The notes beneath the pieces are model-generated. The model had not been told where the DNA came from. It worked only from the letters and a program-made list of their open reading frames with translations, and searched no databases. A program made the position numbers and the translations under genes. A DNA stretch of 64,000 bases from Stachybotrys elegans (lineage: Eukaryota; Ascomycota; Sordariomycetes; Hypocreales; Stachybotryaceae). The DNA is taken from the NCBI GenBank assembly GCA_020746835.1, contig JAGPNK010000001.1, forward strand, positions 1,116,001 through 1,180,000. The letters run 5' to 3'. This document shows positions 44,322 to 55,000 of this stretch, in pieces; positions within the stretch are counted from its first letter, which is position 1; each line of letters starts with the position of its first letter.

Positions 44322-45659
44322 CCTCAAAACATGTTGAAGCTCCCGCTTGTGCCCTTCTCTATAGCAGCCCGTCGATAACCACCGCCAAGCACGCCTTCGT
44401 CGGGTTCGGCAGCATACCAAGATGGTCGAGACTCGAGAGTTTCATGGCCTCCCATGGCCAGAAAAGCCCCCGACCCGGGTGTCAGGCATCAAAACATGCG
44501 GCAGCGGCAGTGGCAGCGGTTGTGTTTGGCCTTGTTTGTCTCCTTGGACCCGGAAGCCCCCCCTCCCGGGTGCGTCTTGGGTGCAGGCAGGAAGAGCTGC
44601 CCTGGCGTTTGAAGTTGCGGCTCGGATGATATCGTCGCCGGGCGCGGTCCCTGATCTTGTCAAATATCGGCAGGGCTGGGGATCGATCCGGGGTCAGGGG
44701 GGAGGGAGGGGGGAGGGAACGGTGAGACTTTGTTGCTTTGGCCCTCGCACCACGGAAGTTGTTTGGACGATATCAATGTGGTATTGACAAGGTTGTGTGG
44801 TACCGGCAGTGTCTGACCACCGCTTATTCTCTTGGCGGGCAGCAGGGCGGCTCTTCGTGCGGCAAGGGGGTTTAATGCCGAGTGATGCATGAAATATTTT
44901 TGAAGCCATCACCGGATTTTGCCATCATCGCCAACAGCGGCAATAGCAACCAAAACCATCATCTTCTCGTCACCACAACGATATATTTCAGCTGTCACCT
45001 GATCCCTTGATTTCTTTTTACGGCACAACCGCCAAATGCAACGATGGGAGCCGGCGGGCAGTCCTCCCAGTGGCCTTTGCGCAGACGGACAGGGGGCCGA
45101 TGGGCAATGGCATAGCGGAGAACCCTGTCAAATCTGAGACGCGTCTGAGCTCAACCACACTCTACCGTCATCGTCTGAAGCACGGAAGCAGTATCACGGG
45201 ACAGCCCGAAGAAGGGACAAACCCTCTTTTCTTCTGCCTCTGCCTTACGGAGTCGTCTGGTCAATGCAATGGTGGTTCATCCTGACGCGGGGATGTAACG
45301 GTCGACTGAGGCTGTGCAGCCCTTTTCTTCTGCCTGACAAGACGAACGCGACAGAAATGAGACGACAGTGGCGACATTACGCCATTGTACCACACATTGC
45401 GAATTCGACTGTCGGCTGCACCCGTGATATGTGGAATACCTGATTCTGTGCCCAATGGGATCAGCAGCACGTAGCAATTAGTACAAGAAAAATCTGTCAT
45501 GCTGGCTCATTGCATCCATGATATACATATACATGCGTGATGATATAGGTAGCCTGCCATATAATCGTTGTCTCTTCCTCGTTATGATCTAAGGGAATGG
45601 GTAAGGGGACAGTTCGTTGTGAAGCCCCATTAATTAAGCATAACCATAAGCTAGAGACG

Positions 45660-45697
45660 GAGAGAGAGAGAGAGGAAGAAAGAAAGAAAGAAAACGA
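45660..45697 (+). repeat. GA/GAAA microsatellite
   Basis: A run of GA dinucleotides followed by GAAA units, intergenic, downstream of secreted paralogue B. Confidence 0.8.
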
Positions 45698-45959
45698 AGT
45701 AGAGGGAGAAATGCAAGTGTCATTCATTCGTGATATTGATATGCTCTACACTATGGTATATTGAGGCGGACGCTTCCAGAGCAGGTCCCATTACCAACGC
45801 CGTGCCAAGATTAACCCAACCCCTGCCAGATATCTACTGTAATTACTTCCGCTGTGCTATCGGACGCTACTTGATGCCACTGCAGAAACGGCCCATGTCC
45901 ATGCAGCTCAAACAGAGGCCAGGACCACCCAAAATGGAGAATGGGGGTGACGTGGGAGC

Positions 45960-46725
45960 TTAGTAGACGACCTCGTCACGCTTCTTGAGGACTAGAGGGA
46001 TGGCCTTGTCAGTAAACGGGAAACGGGGGCGGGCAGGGCTGGGAAGGCATACATGACAGAGAGCCCTGGCCGCGCTGGAGGAGTCCGAGCACCTGCTGGG
46101 GGCCGACGATACGGAGCTGCTGGAGGACGCTGAGCTGCTGGAGCTGGTTGAAGAGGGCGAGCTGGTCGAGGAAGCCGCTGTTGGCGAGGCCTTTGAGGTC
46201 GAAGAGGCCGCCGAGGCCCATGCCGCCAAGGAGACCCTGGATCTGGTCACCGAGGCCGATGCCGCCAATGCCGCCGAGGAGGTCGGTGAGGATCTGCTCC
46301 TTCTGGCCGGCGCCGAGGTTGTCGAACAGGTCGAGGAGAGCCTGGTCAACCTTGCCCTTGTTCTGGTCGACGTTCTCATCGACGTTCTCGTTGTTCTCGT
46401 TGTTCTCATTGTTCTCATTGTTCTCATTGTTCTCATCGACGTTCTCATTGTTCTCGTCGTTCTCGTTGTTCTCATTGTTCTCGTCGACATTCTCCTCGGG
46501 AGCCGCAGAGGTCGTCTCCGCAGGCGCAGAGACGGTCTCGGTGGCGCTCTCGGTGACGGTCTCGGCGAGGCTCTCGGTGGCCTCGGGAGCGAGAGACGTC
46601 GTGACGACGGTGGAGAAGGACGAGATGTCCTCCTGCCTGCGCTCCACACGGCCATCGGCCTGCTGAGCAGGGACAGCGACGGCAGAGGCCAGGCCGACGG
46701 CAACGAGGAGAGAGAGGGACTTCAT
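45960..46725 (-). CDS. Secreted acidic Asn/Glu-repeat protein, paralogue B
   Basis: Predicted 234-residue secreted protein of unknown function. Exons are 46053-46725 and 45960-45991; the intron runs GTATGC..CTAG with a CTGAC branch point, and the protein ends 'SLSFLKKRDEVVY'. The signal peptide is 'MKSLSLLVAVGLASAVAVP'. 'RVERRQ' just after it is a likely Kex2-type processing site. A Thr/Ser/Glu/Ala-rich stretch ('ATESLAETVTESATETVS') is followed by an acidic Asn-Glu repeat. The C-terminal 100 residues are Leu/Gly/Gln-rich ('LLGGMGLGGLFDLKGLA', 'FNQLQQLSVLQQLRIVG') and resemble the mature part of paralogue A. The mature part has no cysteine. A TATA box lies about 180 bp upstream. I do not recognise the family. 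Confidence 0.85.
46370..46495 (-). repeat. 9-bp codon repeat encoding Asn-Asn-Glu
   Basis: Imperfect tandem repeat of AACAATGAG-like units in the coding strand of paralogue B. It yields 'ENN' runs interrupted by 'VDEN'. It is in frame, so length changes would keep the protein readable. Confidence 0.85.
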
Positions 46726-47963
46726 GGTGGGTAGGTTGTAGAAGGAAACTGAGATCAACTCAGGAATGACTTGAAAATTAAAAAAGTAAAAGACGGAAGA
46801 AAAGGTAAAAAAAGAAGAGCACAGCTCTGTAAAGAAGATAATACGCAAGAGTGAGAGTGGTTGAGTAGCGAACAAGATGGATGTAGATGGCAGCAACCAA
46901 GTGCTTTATATACACAGTTCAAACGTTTGGACAACGCAGCCAGTCCATCAACTGCCGAAGTCCTTGTGGTCTCTCTTACACATCCTATAATGCCTTCATT
47001 CCTTAGCACCGGGCTCCAAGGGCGATGGTGCAGCGCTCCAGATGCAGAGCAACCTGATCCCGGACGATATCACGGCCTCGACATCCAACATCCGTTCCGT
47101 TGCCGCCCATCACGCAGTAACGGTCGGCGTCAAAGCCCCATGCCTCTGAAACGCCCTGCCAAGCTTAAAAGCTTAACCACTAAGCAAAGCCCTCGACGGT
47201 CCATGTATGTCCTGCGCCATGCAGCATCATGCGGTGGTTGTCCCATGAAGAACGTCGCAGCCCATCAGATGACGCTCGGGCGATCACTGCCTCAACGGCG
47301 ACAACGACCCCTCCAAACCCTCCAGCAGAGAGGGGGCCAACCTGTCACGCGCCATGTGTTGGGAGGATGGGACGACGTCGAGGGAGATCTGGGCTGCATG
47401 AAGAAGACGGGGACCTGTTGGGACGATGCTGCAATGTTTGGTCGAGACCCTGGTCAACTCTCCGACGTTGGATCGGCGTATGGGGTTGGCGGTTCAACAA
47501 TTGCCGTAACACGCCCCGACACACGGCTCCCCAGGCGGGCAGAAAAAAAAATAGTATGCTTGTATGCTTGTATTTGTTGGTAATCCAATAGCCTAGGACT
47601 TGGCCCCAGCGCCAGTTTATCCCAACTTCCCTGTTCCTTTGTGTCGGGCTCGCGATTTCTTCATCGCATTGCATTGCATGGTGAGTGGGTTGCAACACCC
47701 CGGCTGCACCTCTGCGAAACCCGCCCAAGCAGGTTTCCCTCCTCCGTCATTGGAGAGTTTCTTTCCGTCGCACAATGTGATACCCTGCTTGTTCTGCAGT
47801 TTGATGCACCGAGCCCCCCGCGGATGCACCTTGTCCGAATCATTGTCGACCCCATGGGCAACAAGCGTTGCCTCGACCCTTCTTTTTGGTTGTGCCGCGC
47901 ATCTATTTTCGTGGTTCCATACCTTGGTTGTTGTACATATTCCAAATCACGTCCTCGGTCTCG
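46726..47963. other. Intergenic region
   Basis: This includes the promoter of secreted paralogue B and the 3' flank of the small membrane protein gene. A 240-codon plus-strand frame starting at 46861 has no domain, and its composition does not look coding. No gene is supported. Confidence 0.5.
46904..46912 (-). promoter_or_regulatory. TATA box of secreted protein B
   Basis: TATATAAAG on the minus strand, 179-187 bp upstream of the start codon of paralogue B. Confidence 0.5.
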
Positions 47964-48326
47964 TTACCGGTCCGTCCTCTTAGTGCTGTCCGCCTCTGCC
48001 TTGTGAAACCCCAGCCATTCTCCCAGCATGCCTCCGGGCTTTGGCACCGGACATTCCCGCCTGCCGCGTTCAGACGAAGCGTATGAACCTTCGTCCGTTG
48101 CCTGCGTGAACTGCACGATGCCGTCCTTGGACTCGTCCGCCTGCTTGCGCCTCCAGCGCTTCCTCTTCCCGTTCTCGTCCACCATGATCTCCCCGTCGGC
48201 GTATTTCGTAGCGGGAACCGGGCACGGCAGTAGATGCGGCATGGCGACGACGAAGAAGCTGGCAATGACGGTCGTGGCGAAGAGAGACGAGGTCATCCGC
48301 GACCTTGGGTGCAGATGGGGTGGCAT
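47964..48326 (-). CDS. Small conserved fungal membrane protein, unknown function
   Basis: Single-exon frame for a 120-residue protein. One hydrophobic segment (about 13-35, 'LFATTVIASFFVVAMPHLL') follows a basic N-terminus, then 'PCPVP'. The rest is hydrophilic: a basic cluster 'ENGKRKRWRRKQ' and a C-terminal 'RRECPVPKPGGMLGEWLGF'. The repeated 'CPVP' boxes and overall layout fit a small fungal-specific protein that I recall as conserved but unnamed. A single-pass membrane or mitochondrial location is possible. The start at 48326 is the only ATG that keeps the hydrophobic segment near the N-terminus. A chance frame cannot be ruled out. Confidence 0.6.
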   Translation of the reverse strand: MPPHLHPRSRMTSSLFATTVIASFFVVAMPHLLPCPVPATKYADGEIMVDENGKRKRWRRKQADESKDGIVQFTQATDEGSYASSERGRRECPVPKPGGMLGEWLGFHKAEADSTKRTDR

Positions 48327-49023
48327 GATGCCTCGCCTCAGGGTGAATGGGCCGATATTCTAAGAGCTCGGCGGAGGTCAGCGACGCGTTGGTATGCATA
48401 GGCTTGCGAGGCTCACATTATAAAGACAGCATGTCCCTGCCCCTGCTTGGGTGGACGTCTCGCAATGGGCGTCGTCGAAGGAGCGTGAGGTGCAAGTGCG
48501 TGATGATGATCTGGGCCGTGGAATTCGATAACCTCTCACGACTCAGCTGATTCACAATGCTGTCATTGGACAATTCATTTCTTAGTCATCCATGCCCTTG
48601 TGCATCACTGGAACAAAGTATTTCCAGAACCACCAGATTCTGCCTCTAGCTCGTGGAGGGGCAGGGACGACCCAGGCCTGTCTGTGCCTGATATGATAAG
48701 GTAAGCCTCCCACTAGGCCCGCAATGGCGTACCTTAGCTTCAGCACCTGCTACAAGGTACCAGACGCCCATTGCCCTTGTCGTGCGCGCGTGTGTCGAGG
48801 CTGTGATCTTTGCGACGTGCTCCTTGCGTTTAACACAATCAACATTTACCATCATTGTTCCCAGCACCCCGCGACAACGCCGCCACGACCCTCCCCGCTG
48901 CGACGTATATTCTTTCATTGCGCTTACGATACGATATGTTATGATCTCAAGATAAGACGACCGGTTCCGCAAGCGCTCGGTGCGCCTCCCACACAGTAGT
49001 TGCTCTCTTCATCGCCACCCACC
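48327..49023. other. Divergent promoter between the small membrane protein and Ppg1 genes
   Basis: No gene is seen. The 3' half contains the ppg1 promoter and leader. Confidence 0.55.
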
Positions 49024-50446
49024 ATGAGTGATCTCGACCGGTAAACATCAACGCGAATGCCCTCAAAAACCAGCCCTAGCTAACGGCCTCCAGGGCCATC
49101 GCCCAGCTGAGGGCCTGCCGACCCATTCCCGAAGCGCAGGTTCGCGAGATATGCCACAAGGCCAGAGAGCTTCTCATCGAAGAAGGCAATGTGGTTACAG
49201 TCACTGCCCCAGTAACGGTACGATACGAGAGATAGAGAGAGGCAGATGGGGCGGGGTGCTGATTGTATGCAGATATGCGGTGACATCCACGGCCAGTTCC
49301 ATGACTTGATGGAGCTATTTCGAGTAGGCGGCGACGTCCCCGACACAAACTATCTCTTCATGGGTACTTGACCCCCCCCCCCCCCCCCCGAACCCTGTCG
49401 CAAACGAAGCACCCCCCGATTGCTAACCCGGCGCAGGCGACTTTGTCGACCGCGGCTTCTACAGTCTAGAATCATTCCTCCTCCTCCTTTGCCTCAAGGT
49501 CAGGTATCCTGACCGAATGACGCTCATCCGTGGGAACCACGAATCCCGCCAGATTACGACCGTGTACGGCTTCTATGACGAGTGCCTCCGCAAGTACGGC
49601 AGCGCCAACGTGTGGCGGTACTGCTGCGACATCTTTGACTACCTCGCCCTCGGTGCCATCGTCCTTGGCGCGTCCAACACCCTGTCCCCCGGGCAGGAGC
49701 CCATGCCCGAGAACACGGAGATTGAGGTCTGCGACCAGAACGGCGTCATGATTAGCAGATTCACCAGGCAAAGCTCGCAAGCTGACGTCCAGGAGCAGAC
49801 AAAGAGTCCAGGCGGGACCAGCGCGGGCAAAACCGGCCCTCCGGGGTCGGGAGCCTCTGGGGACAGCAACGGCAGCGTGGGCAACCCCGCAGGGGCTGTC
49901 CTATGTGTCCACGGCGGCTTGAGTCCGCTCATTGACTCGGTTGATAAGATTCGCCTCATAGATCGGAAGCAGGAAGTCCCTCACGAAGGCGCCATGTGCG
50001 ATCTGCTGTGGTCGGATCCCGACGAGATTGACGGCTGGGGGCTCTCTCCACGAGGCGCTGGGTTCTTGTTTGGAGCCGATATCGTCAAGGTCTTCAACCA
50101 CCGCAACAACCTCAGCCTCATTGCGCGCGCCCACCAGCTCGTCATGGAAGGCTTCAAGGAGATGTTCGACTCCTCCATTGTCACCGTGTGGTCCGCCCCT
50201 AACTACTGCTACCGCTGTGGCAACGTGGCTGCCGTGCTCGAGCTGTCCGAGGACGAGTCCGGGCTGGGCATCTTCTCAAGGAGCAACGGAGACGTGGGCC
50301 GGAGCGCCGCCGTCGGCGAGGGTGGGATGGACGACGCCCCTATGGTGCGGAGCGGTCCCGCGCGGCGATACCGCGTCTTCCAAGCAGCGCCGCAGGACTC
50401 GCGCGGCATGCCTGCCAAGAAGCCGGTTGCCGACTACTTTCTGTAA
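49024..50446 (+). CDS. ppg1: Serine/threonine protein phosphatase Ppg1
   Basis: Predicted 413-residue PP2A-like phosphatase. Exons are 49024-49040, 49094-49217, 49273-49363 and 49437-50446; the joins restore 'RAIAQLRAC', '[11 protein letters not shown]' and 'LFMGDFVDRG'. The metal-site motifs are intact: 'GDIHGQFHD' (50-58), 'GDFVDRG' (78-84), 'RGNHES' (109-114) and 'HGGLSP' (near 236). '[11 protein letters not shown]' and the C-terminal 'DYFL' identify the PP2A group, where the terminal Leu is methylated. The N-terminus and '[15 protein letters not shown]' point to Ppg1, the phosphatase of Far/STRIPAK-type complexes. An insert of about 78 residues (154-231), rich in Gly, Ser and Pro, lies just before the HGG motif. 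Intron 3 carries a run of 18 C. Confidence 0.93.
49372..49389 (+). repeat. Poly-C run in ppg1 intron 3
   Basis: Eighteen consecutive C residues between the donor (49364) and the branch point (CTAAC near 49423). Confidence 0.9.
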
Positions 50447-51214
50447 AGTTCCCCCTTCAGCCAGGCGACGACCGCATATAGTAGGAAAGGGGGGGCTGCT
50501 GCTTGTAAAACGGGTTGGGCTGGATACACGGAGTTGAGAGCATTTGGGTACCTTTATTATGATAGGGGGTGTATCCCCCAGTGCAACACGATGTCTTTGC
50601 CATATTCATGCGAGCGGCATACCCAGCGTTGTATTGCGTCTGGACAACCGACGGCATACCAGCGAGTGAGTCTTTTTTTCCTCCTAGGTTTCCGTCTATA
50701 GATTGGTCAGTTAAATGGACTGCACACACTTCCATCAAGTGTGTTCCTGTTCCCATCTAGGCCGGTCCAGACCAGTTCATCTCCACCATAGCGCTTCAAT
50801 ACACATCAAAGTACGTCTTCATGCAAAACATAATCGAATTCTAGATCTCTACATTGCCGCTGGGTCTCAACTAGGTAGCCAGGTCCATCAAGGACTCCCA
50901 GAAGTGCACAATCCTGCTTGTTCCCGTCCTTTCAAGTTTCTAGTAATACAGAGCTTGCCCTGCCACCTTGTTCAACGCCTAATGGTTTCCACCAAACCGG
51001 TACCTGATCGAGAAAAGGAGCGTGACCAGCAGCCGCGGCTGGGTATCGGCTGCTGGGGCCAAGACGTTGCTCATTCCTGTGAACATGCTGTCTTGAGTTG
51101 GGCTTTATCGTGTTCTTCTCGCTTCATCATGTCGTAGGCAAGGACTGGTCGTTTTGACCTTTTCGTGCCGCGTCATCGTGCTCCCGGTCGCCAAAGGTTG
51201 AAATGTCCAGCACT
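50447..51214. other. Convergent intergenic region
   Basis: This is the 3' region shared by ppg1 (+) and the bZIP gene (-). No gene is seen. Confidence 0.6.
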
Positions 51215-52031
51215 TCACCCACAGAAGCAGCCTGAAGTGCCACAGTTGGCGACGAGGTGGCCAGAGTCAAAGCTTGTCGCCTTGTATTCTAGCTGCGACT
51301 GCTCGCCGATGGGCAGAAAGCCGTGATCATAGTTGCCTTGGTTGAGATGGTCAAGCGTTAAGCCGTTCGGGTGGCTCGAAAACGAATCTATGCGTGGCGT
51401 GGACGTATCGGACACAGTAGGCATGGAGTAGGAGGGCGGTAGCGTCACAGCCACTTGGGACAGGCTGTTCAAAGGCTGCGTGGGCGGACAGTAAGAGTAA
51501 GCGCCGATGGGGGGCGTCGAGTCCCACGAGGAGGGGTTCGTCGACACGCTTACCGTCGAGCTTGCTCGACTCCGTTGTGTGGTTGATGTAAAACTGCCAC
51601 TGTTCTCCAAGCAGGCAGGCTTCCTGGGCATTGCGAGCTGTTGCAAGGACTGAACCGCCACCCCTGGAGTTCCTGTGGTGAAAGGCTGCGTGCTTGCCTG
51701 GTCGGGATGAGGAACAACACCTGCCTGCAGGTACTGCTCGATGTTCTCATCGCCAAGGCCGAATCGGTTGAGAAGAACCCGCAGTTGTCTATTCTCCTCG
51801 GCAACCCTGCGAGCCGCGAGCTGAACCTCGGCCGAAGCCTCCACGCCCTGGAGCTCGCATAACCTCAGTCGCTGTTCCAGTTCTTGCAAGTACTCTCTCC
51901 TCCGAGCCCTCGACCTTCTCTGGTTCTCCCGGATCCTGGCCAGGTTGGCCCTGTGCTGCAAGGACGACACATCAGACTAACAGTCCAAGTAGCATGACTG
52001 CCAAGGAGGGACTCACAGCAGATGATGACAT
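51215..52031 (-). CDS. bZIP transcription factor
   Basis: Predicted 251-residue DNA-binding protein. Exon 1 (52017-52031) encodes only 'MSSSA'; exon 2 is 51215-51955. The intron (GTGAGT..GCAG) joins this to 'HRANLARIRENQRRSRARR'. The basic region 'NLARIRENQRRSRARRREY' is followed by a leucine-zipper-like helix (about 28-70, 'LEQRLRLCELQG', 'VAEENRQLRVLLNRFGL'). The rest is Ser/Thr/Pro-rich and probably an activation or regulatory region. It has scattered cysteines at the end ('CGTSGCFCG') that could be redox-sensitive or metal-binding. Targets are unknown. The layout, with a tiny first exon and the basic region at the very N-terminus, is common in a group of Sordariomycete bZIP genes. Confidence 0.9.
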
Positions 52032-55000
52032 TGGGTAGGCTTGTTGTCAGGTAGCGCGAGTCTGAAAGTCTCTATCCCTCCAAGCGGTTTATAGGATGTA
52101 AAAGAATGAAAAGGACAAAGGAGAAGGGAAGGACAGGGAGGGTGCCGGTAAATGCCGCCAAGGGAACGATTGAAGGTTGACTTACCGTCAGCCCATGGGA
52201 CAAGTCCTCTAGAGATGGGGTTTTGAATATTGAAGAGGGGCCCGAGGGTGATGCGGCGGCGGCGAAAAAGGTTCCACGATCACTGGAACTTCAACAACGG
52301 CCGAGCAGGGGATAAGGGAGGGGGGAGTGGGTGAGGGCTTAGGCCGTGGTTGGTACCGGCAGCTCAACAAGCGCTTGCCATTGGGAGTGAGTGGAACCAA
52401 GCACCTTTGGACGGACAGATAGGAAGAGACGGCGTGTAGACTTCTGGGGTCGTTGCTGGCGGGGAGGCAGTGCTAAGGAGGAGGGACGAAGGGGGGGGCA
52501 AAACGTCTATACCCAGTAGCTGGATCAGTGGTTCGTCATCCCATGATTCGCTTGGTCCATGTGCCTGGGCCGACGCGCCGTGTGCTTGCAGAGCTAGGCG
52601 GTCTTAGAACAAAGAGGTTGGAGGGAGGTTGGAAGCAGGTCAAGTGCCTGATATCCGTGGTGATAGACCGGTACCTCTCCCGATCTTGGTCTCGGTTCGT
52701 CTCCCAGCCCTAACGACTGGGAGGCACCTAGCCAGGGATTGGCTCGAGTCATTCGTCGGCAAGCAGAGTAGGTTGAGTCAGCTTTAGCCTCTGGCATTTT
52801 TCTCTGGCCAGATATTTGAGTAATGTCGATAGATGATAGAGGCATCTCGACCAGTGTTGGCCATGCTACAAGTCGTAGTAGGCTGATCGCTGGGGCGGAC
52901 AGGTCTATCTAGACGATGTCGGCATCGAGGCTGGTTTTACCGTCAGATGATCCAGTTCTCCCAAGTCGCACACCGGCAGTCCGGACAGCTGCCCGGCGGC
53001 AACCGCTAGTACTTGTCTGTTGTCGATCCTGTTACTCGCTCTTCAGGGGTAGTTTGGTGTTCACAAGGCCAGATGGACCGCATCTAGATCAATCACGCTC
53101 TCAGCTAGCTCATCAGTCATGTATCCAGAACTTCAAGGGTGGAGGGCAGATACCTAGGTCCACACAGAAAGAACATGATGGGCTAGAGGGATTTGTGAGC
53201 CTTGCCTCTGCATGAGCAACCACCGAGCATTTTGGCCGGTGGCTGTCAAGGAAAACGTCAGGTCTCCGCTGGCAGAAATTTTGCCACTGGATAACATGGA
53301 CGTCTTTTTCCCTCTCCCAGCCAAAGGTGGAAGGAGGACCGCCAATAAGGTTCTTGCCCAGCCCCCTAGGCTTGCAGCAAAGGCTTCGTGGAGGCCACCT
53401 GCCGCTTCAGCTGCTTGTCGCGCCGCTTACCTAACTTGCTACGTATCACCTACTTCCTTCCTGATTCCTGATTCCTGATTTCCTACTTCACCTTACCAAT
53501 AGAGGCTGGTGGCAAACCCAATCCCAAGGGCCAAACCCTCACGTTGCATCCATCAACTCCGATTCATGTTGACGCAGAACACCATCATGTCAGGGGAAGT
53601 CGATCATCGGCACATCGAATCGAGTGGCCCAACCCCTCCGGCCTGCAAATCATCCTTGCCCCTCGTCTGCCGCCGAGAAGCATCAGCACTGGCCATGACA
53701 TGTGGATCTGCTCATGCTGCTGCAGAGCATCCTCAAGATCTGCCAGCTAGCCCCGAAGCACGTTACAGCATCTCACGTGGCATCGGCATTCTCACGGCCT
53801 CGGCGATCCACCACGCCGGTCAAACCCCCTGCAATCCCGCATCTATCATCCCTGCTGCCCGCACGGATGGACGGCCCAAACAGCACCAGACACGGCAAGC
53901 TCGTGAGATGACCGCCTCGCCAGCTTTCATGGACCGGCAGCATCGATTTTCTTCGAAGTTTCTTCCGCGAGTTCAGATGGTGGGCACGGCAGAATTCAGC
54001 TTCTGGAAGAATGGGAGACGGCAAGAAGCTTCTAGTGTGAGCCACAGCCAGCTTTGTGGCCTGGAAGGCCAGGCACAGAGGGCTTTCCTCGATGTGATCC
54101 ACTGCTGCACCAGCTCATCGGCCCCAGTAAGCTCCAGTCCGGTGGTTTGACTATCTTCTAGTCTTTTCTAGCTTTGGTCGCCCCCTCATTCCGTAAGCGC
54201 TGCTTCTGATGTTGCTTAGGATAACATCTTGGCGATATCATGTTATGGCTGGAGATGGCGTGTCGACACAAAGTCGGCAGTGGACTTGCCAAAAGGTTCC
54301 CATGAATGCATACAAAGAACTTGAGCAACCTTCCGCAATCGATTCTGATCAGGTCGGTTTGAGGCGGGGTTCAAATGGCGGCCGGGACAAATCACCAAAC
54401 GAAGAAGCTATCCCGCCGAGAGATCCGCTCCGAAGTTTTTGGCCACATGAATCGCATGCGCATGTGGGTATACCATCCATCAAGTAGCAGGCCAGATAAC
54501 AGACGCATCTGCGGAACTTTCAGTCCCGAACATCCTGTCCATGATATTTGCCTGAGGCAAACAACCGAAGTATGGTGACTGGTCAATCACGGCCTGGGCA
54601 AAGAGGCCCATCTTGCTGTGACCAAATACTAGGTTGGGAAAGGCCCGCTGCTGTGCCTTTGACCGAAGAACTTTTCTATCTGCCTGTCGATTCCGCATCT
54701 CAAAGTGGCTTCGCCTTGGGATAAGTTGGTTAGTGCCATCGGTATGCGTCTGCAAAGAAGCTAGGGAGGAGTCCGAGTGTCGCCGAAAAGCCGTCGCATC
54801 TCTTCACCAGGCAGACCCAATGCCGGTGGTCGCATTGATATTCTCTATTCGCCGATATCCCCCCGCGGGTTGTGGGCGCGTGCGGCAACAATTGGAAAGT
54901 AGTTGGGGCAATTCAATGGCGTGGGATACTGTTCTGGCACGCCGAATATCGAAAGGCTGGTCGGGAGGAGGGCAGCCCGGAATGTCTGAGCCACTCTGCC

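Larger units (their letters stand above)
43974..45959. other. Intergenic region between the secreted paralogues
   Basis: This holds the promoter and leader of paralogue A, then the 3' flank of paralogue B. A purine microsatellite (GA and GAAA units) lies at 45660-45697. No gene is seen. Confidence 0.55.

Noticed and set aside
46861..47583. 240-codon plus-strand frame
   Set aside because: No domain and no coding-like composition. It starts inside the leader of secreted paralogue B.
53509..54150. 213-codon plus-strand frame
   Set aside because: No recognisable motif, low coding character, and no supporting splice or promoter signals.
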